Source: Rhizobium sp. 18055 (GTDB lineage Bacteria > Pseudomonadota > Alphaproteobacteria > Rhizobiales > Rhizobiaceae). Taken from it: DNA of 64,000 bases. Shown here one piece after another: positions 1 to 8,760 of the stretch. How positions within the stretch are numbered: position 1 is the first letter of the stretch; each line of letters starts with the position of its first letter. The stretch is from NCBI RefSeq assembly GCF_902706285.1, contig NZ_CACSKD010000004.1:124001-188000 (forward strand). Reading direction: 5' to 3'. Both the position numbers and the translations under genes were made by a program. Below the pieces are notes generated by a model. The model did not search any database and was not told the origin of the DNA. It saw only the letters and a list, made by a program, of their open reading frames with translations.

Positions 1-21
1 AAATGTTTTGGGAGACATGTG

Positions 22-1323
22 ATGACAACGGCAGCAACGACAAAAGACAAGGCGAAGCAGAACGCGCAGTTCGGCATCTCGTCGCGGATCATCGTCTCGG
101 CGGGGCTGGCCGGCGCGCTCGTCTTCGGTATTGGAGGATGGGCGGCGCAAGCCAAACTGTCAGGTGCCGTCATAACCCACGGCCAGGTGGTCGTTTCCGA
201 GCAGGTGAAGACGATCCAGCATCGCGACGGCGGTATCGTCGCCGAGATCCGGGTCGACAACGGCGACACGGTCAGGAAAGGGGCCGTACTGCTCGTTCTC
301 GACGACACGCAAACGCGTGTCGAGCTGTCGATCGTCCAGGCGCAATTGCAACAGCTCGTCGCCACGCACGCGCGGTTGATCGCGGAACGCGACGCTGCCG
401 GCGGCATCGCCTTCGAAGCGCTCGCACTCGCCCCCTCCGTCATTGCCGGCGAGACCAAGCTGTTTGAGGAAAACCGGCGGATGATCGCCAACCAGAAGCA
501 ACAGCTGCGGCTGCAGATCGGCCAGCTCGACCAGCAGGTGCATGGCTTCGAGGCCCAGAGCCGATCGAACGAGAGCGAGGCGGAGATCATCGAGCAGGAG
601 CTGGTCAAGATCGACAAGCTCCTGCAGAACAGGCTCGTGCCGATCTCGCAGAAACGCGATCTCCTGCGACAGCGCGCGCGCGTCGAGGGTAGCCGCGGTG
701 AACTGGTGGCCAAGGTTGCCGAGGCAGCCGGCCAGATCAGCGAACTCGAGATGAAGCTGATTTCGATCGACCAGACGACCAGAAAGGAAGCACAGACCGA
801 GATTGTCGCCATTGCTGCCAAGATTGCCGAACTGCGCGAGCGCGAGGTCGCAGCGCGCGACAGATTGACTAGGATGGAAGTCCGCGCACCCGTCGATGGC
901 TTTGTCTATGATCTTCAGATCCACACCATCGGTGGCATCATCGCCCCCGGCGCACCGGTGATGTCGGTCGTTCCGGAAGGCGGCGATCTGACGATCGAAG
1001 TGCGGATTCCCCCGGTTGATATCGATCGCATCACGACAGGCCAAGCCGCCCGCATGCGCTTCACCGCCTTCAATCAGCGAACAACACCGGAACTGCACGG
1101 CGCAGTCGATGTTATCGCCGCGGCAACAACGCTCGATCGAACCACCGGTCAACCCTATTATCTTGCCACCCTGTCGCTCAACGATGCCCACATGCTCGAA
1201 GGCAACAAGCTCCTGCCCGGGATGCCCGTCGAGGTCTTCGTCGAGACCGCTGAACGGACGGCAATGTCCTATATCCTCAAGCCATTCACCGACCAAATGA
1301 TGAAGGCGTTCCGAGAGGAATAA
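22..1323 (+). CDS. HlyD family type I secretion membrane fusion protein
   Basis: This is the periplasmic adaptor of a type I secretion system (PrtE/PrsE class), which joins an inner-membrane ABC exporter to a TolC-like channel. One membrane segment lies at about residues 18-40. It is followed by the lipoyl-like half motif with an HRDGGIV stretch, a long alpha-helical coiled-coil hairpin (about residues 100-285) and a C-terminal beta-barrel region starting at RAPVDGFV. Length (433 aa) is normal for the family. ATG at 22 is preferred over GTG at 19 because GGGAG at 10-14 gives 7-nt spacing. The partner ABC exporter would lie upstream, outside the window. The secreted substrate cannot be told from here. 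Confidence 0.9.
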   Translation: MTTAATTKDKAKQNAQFGISSRIIVSAGLAGALVFGIGGWAAQAKLSGAVITHGQVVVSEQVKTIQHRDGGIVAEIRVDNGDTVRKGAVLLVLDDTQTRVELSIVQAQLQQLVATHARLIAERDAAGGIAFEALALAPSVIAGETKLFEENRRMIANQKQQLRLQIGQLDQQVHGFEAQSRSNESEAEIIEQELVKIDKLLQNRLVPISQKRDLLRQRARVEGSRGELVAKVAEAAGQISELEMKLISIDQTTRKEAQTEIVAIAAKIAELREREVAARDRLTRMEVRAPVDGFVYDLQIHTIGGIIAPGAPVMSVVPEGGDLTIEVRIPPVDIDRITTGQAARMRFTAFNQRTTPELHGAVDVIAAATTLDRTTGQPYYLATLSLNDAHMLEGNKLLPGMPVEVFVETAERTAMSYILKPFTDQMMKAFREE

Positions 1324-1465
1324 GCGAAAACACCGGCAACGCGGCGGTTTTAACCAAGAAGATGAATTTGTGATCCGAGCATGCCATCAACCATAAGTAT
1401 TGCCTTACTAATACAGTAACAATGATTTATATTGTTAAAAAAGATACTAGGTGGGGAGTATTGGT

Positions 1466-2149
1466 ATGGCGATTTCCGTAGCATTCATCGACGATCATCC
1501 TATACTTCTGGAAGGATTGGTTAGCCTCTATTCTAGCCGCCCGGATCTCTCCATCGTTGGGCGCGGCGAGAATGCGGTTGACGCATTGAAGCTGGTTGAT
1601 GAACTCTGTCCCGACGTCATCGTCCTCGATCTGAGCATGCCGGGCGATCCGCTTGCAGCAATCGAGATCATCGCGCAACGCTACCAGCGCACACGCATTA
1701 TTGTGTTCACGGCAAGCTCGAGCATCGAAACCGCCATCCAGGTATTGGGTCTGGGCGTTTCCGGTTATGTGTTGAAGGGCAGCACCGCATCCGACCTGCA
1801 CGAGGCCATTAGAACCGTCCACGCAGGAAATACGTTCATCACGCCCGGCTTTGCCACCAAAGTCATTATGTCGATGAAAACAGACGCCCTGCGCCGCAAA
1901 GCACAGCCGTCGACGAGGTTGAGCGCACGCGAGGAGCAGATCGTCGCCTATCTCATGCGCGGCAGTACCAACCGCGAGATCGCCTCCTCGCTCGATATCA
2001 GCGAGAAGACCGTAAAGCACTACATGACCATCCTGATGCAAAAGCTGGATGCACGGAATCGCCTAGAGGTCGTTCTCGCAGCGCAGAAACTGGATATGAG
2101 CAAGGCCGGCAACAGCCTTGGCGCCGTGGGAAATAGTGTATTCAATTAG
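1466..2149 (+). CDS. NarL/FixJ-type response regulator with LuxR HTH
   Basis: A two-domain response regulator. The receiver domain has the acidic pair at D9/D10, phospho-acceptor D55 in VLDLSMP, T82 and K104. A GerE/LuxR-type helix-turn-helix follows at about residues 150-195 (LSAREEQIVAYL...TVKHYM). ATG 1466 is chosen over GTG 1451 because GGGGAG at 1453-1457 fits it. The 142-bp gap upstream is AT-rich and holds a probable promoter, so it is likely transcribed separately from the HlyD gene. No cognate histidine kinase is adjacent. Its target genes are unknown; control of the neighbouring secretion system is only a guess. Confidence 0.9.
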   Translation: MAISVAFIDDHPILLEGLVSLYSSRPDLSIVGRGENAVDALKLVDELCPDVIVLDLSMPGDPLAAIEIIAQRYQRTRIIVFTASSSIETAIQVLGLGVSGYVLKGSTASDLHEAIRTVHAGNTFITPGFATKVIMSMKTDALRRKAQPSTRLSAREEQIVAYLMRGSTNREIASSLDISEKTVKHYMTILMQKLDARNRLEVVLAAQKLDMSKAGNSLGAVGNSVFN

Positions 2150-2269
2150 GGTCATATCTCCCATCTGCGCACCCACCGATCTCTTGTTTTGAGACCCTCC
2201 TCTTGAAGGAATATTACTCGCAGGGCACGGTCCTGGATGCGCTCGTATGTCCATCACCAGGAACCATGA

Positions 2270-3124
2270 CTAGCTTTTTCCCTTCCAGGGCACGAGCACG
2301 GCTTCCAGCATGCGGATGGCGGCGCTGAACGAGAATGCACAGGCAGCGATAATGCCGATGCCGACGAATACCACGTCGGTGGCCAGGAACTGCGATGCCG
2401 ACATGATCATGTAGCCGATCCCGCGGGTGGAGGCGATGAGTTCGGCTGCGACCAGTGTGCCCCAGCCGACGCCGAGTGCGATCCGCAGACCGGTAAGGAT
2501 TTCGGGCAGCGCGGATGGCAGCACGATGCTGACCAGAAGCTGCCAGGGTTTTGCGCCCAGTGACCGCGCGGCATTGACGCGCTCGATCGGCAGCGAGCGG
2601 ACACCGGCCTGCGCCGACAGGCAGATGGGTGCGAACATCGCCAGCACCAGCAATGTCACCTTCGAGGTTTCGCCGATCCCGAGCCAGATGATCATCAGCG
2701 GCAGATAGGCAAGTGGTGGCAATGGCCAGTAAAACTCGATCGGGGTGTCGAGCACGCCCTTGACCCAGCGGTTCAGCCCCATCAGCAGGCCGACGGGAAT
2801 GCCGACCACGGTAGCGATGGCCGCAGCCGTGACGATCCGGAACAGGCTGGCGGAGACGTGTTCGGAGAGCGAGGCCCCGGCATAACCATCGCGATAGATC
2901 GCGCCGACCTGCGTCCACACCTCCTGTGGTGTCGGCAGGAACAGATGCGGGACGAGAGCCAGCCTGGCGACGATCCACCAGGCGGCCAGAAGCGCAAATG
3001 CAGTGGCGATGCTGATGACAATGGTCGGCTTGTCGCCGGCGCCGAAGCCTTTCATCCTGACAAGCTTCGGCTGCTCGGCAGCCGTACCGATGACACCGCG
3101 CCCGGATTCGGTGAATTCGCTCAT
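2270..3124 (-). CDS. tauC: Taurine/sulfonate ABC transporter permease
   Basis: Inner-membrane permease of the TauC/SsuC family (BPD_transp_1 fold, about six membrane helices). The cytoplasmic EAA-type loop is visible as [21 protein letters not shown]. Length of 284 aa is usual. The start overlaps the end of the ATPase gene by 4 bp (ATGA), so the two are translationally coupled. The assignment to taurine rather than another sulfonate or nitrate-type substrate follows the binding protein; no tauD dioxygenase or other desulfonation gene is next to it, so the true sulfonate is uncertain. Confidence 0.87.
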   Translation of the reverse strand: MSEFTESGRGVIGTAAEQPKLVRMKGFGAGDKPTIVISIATAFALLAAWWIVARLALVPHLFLPTPQEVWTQVGAIYRDGYAGASLSEHVSASLFRIVTAAAIATVVGIPVGLLMGLNRWVKGVLDTPIEFYWPLPPLAYLPLMIIWLGIGETSKVTLLVLAMFAPICLSAQAGVRSLPIERVNAARSLGAKPWQLLVSIVLPSALPEILTGLRIALGVGWGTLVAAELIASTRGIGYMIMSASQFLATDVVFVGIGIIAACAFSFSAAIRMLEAVLVPWKGKS

Positions 3125-3912
3125 GCGGCGGCACTCCTCATATCCTCGGAGCCGTGCAGGATGTCCCGGATTTCCTCGCGCAGATCGGCGAATTCAGGCG
3201 ACGTCTTGACCGATCGCGCATCACCGCCTTCGGCAAACTGCCTGACGAAATCCAGATCGAAGCGGGCAACGATGCGGCCCGGACGCGGTGACATGGCCAC
3301 GAGCTGCGTGCCAAGAAACAGTGCCTCCTCTATCGAGTGGGTGATGAAGAAGATCCTTGTGTGGGTCTTCTTCCAGATCGATACGAGCAGTTCCTGCATC
3401 TGTTCTCGCGTCAGGCTGTCGAGCGCACCGAACGGCTCGTCCATCAACAGGACAGCCGGTTCCGTCGCCAGCGCCCTGGCGATACCGACACGCTGGCGCA
3501 TGCCGCCTGAGAGTTCGTAGGGGAATGCCTTGGCAAAATCCCTCAGCCCAACCAGATGAAGCAATTCCTCCGCACGGTCGCGGCGCGCAGCGTTCGAAAC
3601 GCCGGCAAACTTCAGCCCGAGCGCGACATTGTCGATCACCGTCTTCCACGGCAGCAGCGTATCCTTCTGGAACACAACGCCGCGGTCGGCGCCCGGCGCC
3701 GTCACCGGCCGGCCATCCAGCGTGATCTTCCCCTCCGATAGCGGCAGGAAGCCGGCGATCGCATTCAAAAGGGTGGACTTGCCGCAGCCCGATGCGCCGA
3801 GCGCGACGACGAAACTGTTGTCGGGAATGTCGAGCGAGACGCGATCGAGCGCGTGAACAGTCCGGCCGTCTCGCGTCTGGAAATAGACGCTAGCGTGATC
3901 GACTTTGAGCAT
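3121..3912 (-). CDS. tauB: Taurine/sulfonate ABC transporter ATP-binding protein
   Basis: Cytoplasmic ATPase of the TauB/SsuB/NrtD family. Walker A is GASGCGKST, the signature is [12 protein letters not shown], and Walker B is [11 protein letters not shown], followed by the switch histidine in [11 protein letters not shown] 3912 is used; an in-frame TTG at 3927 would add five residues. It sits between the binding protein gene (49-bp gap) and the permease gene (4-bp overlap), giving the order tauA-tauB-tauC on the minus strand. The role is to energise uptake of the ligand captured by TauA. Confidence 0.88.
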   Translation of the reverse strand: MLKVDHASVYFQTRDGRTVHALDRVSLDIPDNSFVVALGASGCGKSTLLNAIAGFLPLSEGKITLDGRPVTAPGADRGVVFQKDTLLPWKTVIDNVALGLKFAGVSNAARRDRAEELLHLVGLRDFAKAFPYELSGGMRQRVGIARALATEPAVLLMDEPFGALDSLTREQMQELLVSIWKKTHTRIFFITHSIEEALFLGTQLVAMSPRPGRIVARFDLDFVRQFAEGGDARSVKTSPEFADLREEIRDILHGSEDMRSAAA

Positions 3913-3976
3913 GGGTTGTCTCTTCAATGCAGGACGCCGGCGCCGTGTTGCGCCAGCGTGGCCGGGGAGGTTCGGT

Positions 3977-4990
3977 TCAGTTGCTTGGATTGGTCAGCGC
4001 ATCCGCCGTGACAAAAGCGGCGTAGCTCGGCAGCACCTCACTGACCTTGCCCTGTTCCTTCAAAAAGCTCGCCGTGTCCTTGAGGATCTTGGCAGCACCT
4101 GACTTTTCGCCGCCGCCGAGCCAAGCGTCCGATGCCTGCACGTCAGGCGTCAGCAAAGTCAGGTTCTTCAGCGCGGCGGCCTGCTGTTCGGGCGTTCCGC
4201 CCAGTGTCTTGGCCAGCAGCTTGGCGTTGTCGCTATCCGCTTCCCATGCCTTCTTGTCGGTGGCGAAGGAAGCGTATTGGGTGTTGATCACGCCGGCAAA
4301 ACCCTTCAGGAAGGCCGGGTTTTCATCGGCGAACGTCGATGCTGCCACCCAGGCGGAGAAGGTCGGGGCGCCCCTGTCGGCTACATCCTTCGAGGTGACC
4401 AGAACCTTGCCGTTCTTCTTCAGTTCGCTCAGCGCCGGATCCCAGACGAAGCCGCCGTCGATGTCGCCGCGGTTGAAGCTTGCGACGATTTCAGGCTGCG
4501 GGATGGCGAAGACCTGCACGTCCTTTTCGGTCAAACCGAGCGACTTGATCAGCGCCAGCAGCTGATAGTGATCGGTGGAAACAGGGGCCGCCGCCAGCTT
4601 CTTGCCTTTCAGGTCGGACAGGGACGAGATGCCGGAGCCGTTGCGGACGACGAGCGCCTCGTCGATGCCCGAGATCGACGACAGGTAAAACGCCTTGACG
4701 GCAAGGCCGCGCGACGTCGCCGCGGCAAACGGGCTGGAGCCGACATAGCCGACCTGTACATCGCCGGATGCGATGGCGGCGAAGATTTCGGCGCCGGAGT
4801 TGAACTTGCGGAAGTCGATGTCGTAGCCGGTCGCCTTGGCGAACGCGCCGTTGGCAATTGCCACCGACGACGGCAGGGCGTCTGTCTGGTAGGCAACGAC
4901 AACTTTCTTGTCGGCTGCCTCAGCGGTGAACGGTGCAGCCAGCGCCGCCGAGCCGAGCGCAAGCGCTGCAATAAAACCCTTGATATTCAT
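3977..4990 (-). CDS. tauA: Taurine ABC transporter substrate-binding protein
   Basis: Periplasmic solute-binding protein with a Sec signal peptide (hydrophobic core about residues 5-18, cleavage likely after AEA near 25). The mature part begins [15 protein letters not shown] and has the NMT1/TauA-like pattern, with the [11 protein letters not shown] region that lines sulfonate sites in this family. Length of 337 aa fits TauA. It is first in the operon, with an AT-rich upstream region (about 5040-5110) likely to carry the promoter. Taurine is the best family match. Other alkanesulfonates are possible. Confidence 0.87.
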   Translation of the reverse strand: MNIKGFIAALALGSAALAAPFTAEAADKKVVVAYQTDALPSSVAIANGAFAKATGYDIDFRKFNSGAEIFAAIASGDVQVGYVGSSPFAAATSRGLAVKAFYLSSISGIDEALVVRNGSGISSLSDLKGKKLAAAPVSTDHYQLLALIKSLGLTEKDVQVFAIPQPEIVASFNRGDIDGGFVWDPALSELKKNGKVLVTSKDVADRGAPTFSAWVAASTFADENPAFLKGFAGVINTQYASFATDKKAWEADSDNAKLLAKTLGGTPEQQAAALKNLTLLTPDVQASDAWLGGGEKSGAAKILKDTASFLKEQGKVSEVLPSYAAFVTADALTNPSN

Positions 4991-5206
4991 GTTTCGCCCC
5001 CATGTGGCTGAGCATCTGCATCAGCGCTTCGATTGTTTCGACATGAGGACACTAAGCCGGACAGATACCGGCACACAGATAAAACTATCTATTTTATAGA
5101 CATTAAGGACAATATTGTTTGCGCCCTCCTCACCACTCAGCAACAGACCTTACTGGCAGCGAAAGCGTGGCTGGCGCGGACTTGAAAAAGCGGCCCGGAT
5201 GCGGGG

Positions 5207-5812
5207 CTACCAGTCGCCAACGACGCGCTCCACGGCGCTTCGACCACTCCGCAGCAATGAGCCTGGCATCGATGCCGTCCGATGCAAGATCATGCGGGCC
5301 GAGCGAAGCGGCGCAAAGCTCTCAGCGTCATCATTGGCGTTGAACGAGATTTCCATCGTTGGCGTCGGCTCTGCCAACGGCGATATCGATGCCGTTCGCA
5401 TGGGATCTCCAGTTTCGCAAGCCGGCATACAGCGATCGAAGAGTTGAACATCTGCTGGCACACGCGAGACCGCAACATCGCGAGCATTTTCTGGTGTCGG
5501 CTTGCGGATCGGGACCGGCACCCTCTTGCTCTGCCCCTCCTCGCTTGAAACGAGGGTAGGATGCGCGGCAGGCGGTATCAACATCTCTCGTGCCACGCGT
5601 GTTGGGGCAGGCAGATCGCGGCTGGCGATCTCGCGCACGCTCATGCCCGCCGGGACGGAAACCTGCGAAGCAACCGGCGCCTCCACATCTTGCGGACTGG
5701 CCAGGCTCAGATAAGCGATGCCGCCGACCGCTGCATAGAGGCTGATACTGAAGCCGTATCGTGCAAGAAGACCGACCGGCTCTTTACGTTTGCCCAAGAC
5801 ACCATTGCCCAT
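5207..5812 (-). CDS. Hypothetical membrane-anchored protein
   Basis: I do not recognise this 201-aa protein. After a short basic N-terminus there is one hydrophobic segment (about residues 17-36, GFSISLYAAVGGIAYLSL). A proline- and serine-rich tail with no clear domain follows, suggesting a membrane anchor with a disordered exported part. ATG 5812 has GGAGCG five bases upstream; GTG 5824 is the alternative. It is in the same direction as the next unrecognised membrane protein, 279 bp away. Real coding status is supported by length and the start context but not by any family. Confidence 0.55.
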   Translation of the reverse strand: MGNGVLGKRKEPVGLLARYGFSISLYAAVGGIAYLSLASPQDVEAPVASQVSVPAGMSVREIASRDLPAPTRVAREMLIPPAAHPTLVSSEEGQSKRVPVPIRKPTPENARDVAVSRVPADVQLFDRCMPACETGDPMRTASISPLAEPTPTMEISFNANDDAESFAPLRSARMILHRTASMPGSLLRSGRSAVERVVGDW

Positions 5813-6091
5813 GCGACGCTCCACGTTCTCATTTCAGGAAGCAATGGTTTGTCTTAGAAATGCGGCGGCACTTTTGCCGGAACATGGCCTTCCTCAGGCC
5901 AATTATCCAGAAATGTTAAAGGCGAGACTACCGTCGGCACAACATCTGCGATGCGCTGAAATCGCTGACCATCCTGTTCGGCGAAATCTGCGATAGCCGC
6001 CGGTATCGTGAGTAGGCTCCGGCACCAGCTTGCTTGTTGTCCTCAGGACGCCTTACGTGACGATCCAGACCGTCGCGTCGTTCAAAGTGCT

Positions 6092-6955
6092 TCATCTCTT
6101 GACCAGTTGCCATGTAGGCAAGAGGTCGCCGGAGATCCGCGGATCGGGCGGGGTGACCCAGCGATCTGCCGAAAAATACGCCTGGGTCCGCGTTTGCGGG
6201 CCTGGCACCGCCGCGACAACCCACATGAAATTGAAGCTATTTTCGCTTTCGGCATCACGTTTGAAGCTGAAGTCTGCTCCGAAGCGCTGGCCCTCGACAT
6301 CGCGCAGGCTTCGAATGGGGGCAAGCGTATCTTGAAAATCATTCCAGCCTGCCTGTTCTACAAGCGTCTCGAAGATCCGCATGAGAGCAGGGTCGAGACG
6401 CCCCTGGGCATCGGTTTTCGGACCGACGATCTTGGCTCGTATCTCGAAAATATCCCCCCGGGCATTGCCGCGGATCTTGAGATGGACCGAACTGAGGGGC
6501 CGCACCTCGTCGCGTTTATAGACGCGCTGAAAATAACATTCGTAACTGACACTTCGCATCGATGCTGCACGCCACTCGGTGGTTTCGACGCCTGCGTCCC
6601 GGAGAGCCTTGCAGATGTTCGGCCCCGAGATCTGCCACGTGCGCAGGAACTGGCCGGCCAATTCGGGCTTCGGTGCCTCGACCGATCGCAAGGGGAACGA
6701 AATCGTTTGCAGAGCAGGCACCCCCGCGCCAGCAGGGCTGAGCGGCAGCCGGGAAGTTCGGGAGATTTTCTTGGTAGCCTGATCTTCGAAGCGTCTCACG
6801 AGGCGTCTAAAAGTATCCAGCGCGTCGGAGAACAGGAAGATCCCTGTCACAAGCGGCACCGACACAAGAACAACCAGCCAAAATACTCGCCGGCCGTTTC
6901 TCTGCAACGGCGAGGTCTGCGGCAGCCCTTGTGACGTCTCGCTCACCAAATCCAT
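6092..6955 (-). CDS. Hypothetical membrane-anchored protein
   Basis: An unrecognised protein of about 288 aa with one N-terminal membrane segment (RVFWLVVLVSVPLVTGIFLF, near residues 24-43), followed by an exported globular domain. Two cysteines, in NICKAL and YECYF, could pair. ATG 6955 is used, although AAGG is only a few bases away; an in-frame TTG at 6997 would add 14 residues and lacks a clear ribosome binding site. I recall similar rhizobial proteins of unknown function but cannot name a family with certainty. It lies divergent from the AraC-type regulator. Confidence 0.65.
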   Translation of the reverse strand: MDLVSETSQGLPQTSPLQRNGRRVFWLVVLVSVPLVTGIFLFSDALDTFRRLVRRFEDQATKKISRTSRLPLSPAGAGVPALQTISFPLRSVEAPKPELAGQFLRTWQISGPNICKALRDAGVETTEWRAASMRSVSYECYFQRVYKRDEVRPLSSVHLKIRGNARGDIFEIRAKIVGPKTDAQGRLDPALMRIFETLVEQAGWNDFQDTLAPIRSLRDVEGQRFGADFSFKRDAESENSFNFMWVVAAVPGPQTRTQAYFSADRWVTPPDPRISGDLLPTWQLVKR

Positions 6956-7356
6956 CACCTTCGTGGCTGGATGCGACGTTCCCACTGGGGTTAACAATGC
7001 TTGAATGATTGAATATAAGCAAATCCTTCAAATGATTGTCCGGATGCCGCCGGTTTGGGGGGGCTTTTTCCAGCCTCGTTTTCGCACTAACACGGGATAA
7101 AGCGCCAAGCCGACAAAGCACTCATAGGCACACCTGCATCACCGAGAAGAATCTGAACCCTTGTTGTCAGCACCACGGATCACACAAGACAGGAAAAACA
7201 TTCAAGACAGTTGTGAATTTTCTTCATAGCTAAATTGATGGACATCAATATCAATCTACGTGATCCTGAACACGTCCTCACTAATCTGTCTGATCTACCT
7301 CTGCATATATGGTGCTAAGCTCGTTCGGTGGGCTATGGCCAATAGGATGGAAATTC
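6956..7356. other. Intergenic region between divergent genes
   Basis: About 400 bp separate the minus-strand hypothetical gene from the AraC-type gene. The right half (about 7200-7310) is AT-rich and should hold the regulator promoter. I see no convincing small gene, RNA structure or repeat. Confidence 0.5.
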
Positions 7357-8268
7357 ATGATCGCCCCTCATCGGACGCAATCAAGCAATACGGCAAAGAC
7401 AGACACGTTCGGCTGTTCGCTCGCAGGACTGGACGATGACCGCCGTCTGGCTGGCGCTGGAATCAATTTCTACCGCAAGGCCTCTGCTGCCGGCTCGCCG
7501 GGCCTTGTCACGACGCCAGCAACGCAGAAGGGCTACCTCATCGGGATCACACTGGAAGGTGGCCACCGCCGCCGGGTGTTCCGTGAGCACCATTCTTCCG
7601 TGTACGATTTCGAGCAGGATGCGATCTATGTCCGGGATCTCTCGGAAGACTACAAAGCGGAACTGAGCGGCGCATTCAATTTCGTGCTGCTGGAGGTATC
7701 CCGCGAAATGCTGAGAGAAATCGCCGATGACGAGCCCGCGTTGAAGGCAACGGATCTGCAGACGATCTTCGCGACACCGGACCCCACGCTTGCGGGATTG
7801 GCCCGTGCACTGTTTTCATGGTCGGCGCGCAATCAGGCACCGAGCAGCCTGTTTATCGATCAGATGTCGATCGCGATGGGTGTTCATCTGTTACATCGCT
7901 ACGGCAGCGGTGGCATCAGCGTGGCCCGCCGGCAAAGGACGCTGTCCAGATGGAATGAAAACAAGGCAAAGGCTTTGATCGCCAGCCGCCTGAGTGGCGA
8001 TGTGTCGGTGGCGGAACTCGCCAGCGAATGCAATCTGTCAGCCGGCATGTTCATCCGTGCCTTCCGGCAAACGACAGGCCGGACGCCTCACCAGTGGTTG
8101 ACGGAGCAACGTGTTCAACGCGCTCAAGATCTGCTGCTGAAATCGCAAACGTCACTCGTCGAAATTTCAGCCGCCTGCGGTTTTGCGGACCAATCGCATT
8201 TCACGCGCGTGTTTTCGAAGGTGATCGGGACATCGCCAGGAGCATGGCGTAAAATGCGATTGCTCTAA
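7357..8268 (+). CDS. AraC family transcriptional regulator
   Basis: About 303 aa, with an N-terminal ligand or dimer domain of no recognised type and a C-terminal AraC/XylS DNA-binding domain (two helix-turn-helix motifs, last 100 residues: SVAELASECNLSAGMFIRAF, then the CGFADQSHFTRVFSKVIGTSP signature). ATG 7357 has AGGATGG upstream; ATG 7309 would add 16 residues but lacks a ribosome binding site. It reads toward the glucose dehydrogenase gene 492 bp downstream, so it may control it. This is inferred from position only. Confidence 0.88.
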   Translation: MIAPHRTQSSNTAKTDTFGCSLAGLDDDRRLAGAGINFYRKASAAGSPGLVTTPATQKGYLIGITLEGGHRRRVFREHHSSVYDFEQDAIYVRDLSEDYKAELSGAFNFVLLEVSREMLREIADDEPALKATDLQTIFATPDPTLAGLARALFSWSARNQAPSSLFIDQMSIAMGVHLLHRYGSGGISVARRQRTLSRWNENKAKALIASRLSGDVSVAELASECNLSAGMFIRAFRQTTGRTPHQWLTEQRVQRAQDLLLKSQTSLVEISAACGFADQSHFTRVFSKVIGTSPGAWRKMRLL

Positions 8269-8760
8269 CGAGGTTCGGCCTGGACGCCGTTGCGACGCGT
8301 GTTGCGCGGACGGATTTCTCACCTGCCGGATGGGGTGGCCAATGGCCAATATCGTATCTCGCAGCGATCGAGCCAATCGGCCATTAGAGCGCACTTTATT
8401 GCTCGCGACGGCGCATTATCCACTCCCCTAAAATAGGGCTTGCAACCGCGCTACTGCTGACGATATATCCTCCGCAGGGTTGGAGACGTTAAGGTGCTGT
8501 CTCCCTCTGTCGGTGCCTGATGCGTGAATATTTCGAATGCACGTAGGATGAGCCTGATGGACTTTTGTAAATCCCCTCAACGGAATCGAACCGCCCCTTT
8601 CCAAGCATGTTTCTGGCTGGTTCCACCATTGTTCCCGACAACGGTTCGCACCGCCTGCTGTCAATACGACATCTAAACCACAAGGCGAGCTAGGATGGCG
8701 AGCGCATCGTGAACACGAACTCCCCATTCTCGTTAGCCGGACATGCAATGAGGCTATTCT
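8269..8760. other. Intergenic region upstream of glucose dehydrogenase
   Basis: This 492-bp gap contains a perfect short inverted repeat, CCCTA-AAA-TAGGG at 8426-8438, which could be an operator. No credible open reading frame or RNA gene is visible. It most likely holds the promoter and leader of the glucose dehydrogenase gene. Confidence 0.4.

Noticed and set aside
8560..8600. Short stretch reminiscent of a tRNA T-arm (GGAATCGAACC on + strand)
   Set aside because: No acceptor, D-arm or anticodon stem could be folded around it on either strand.
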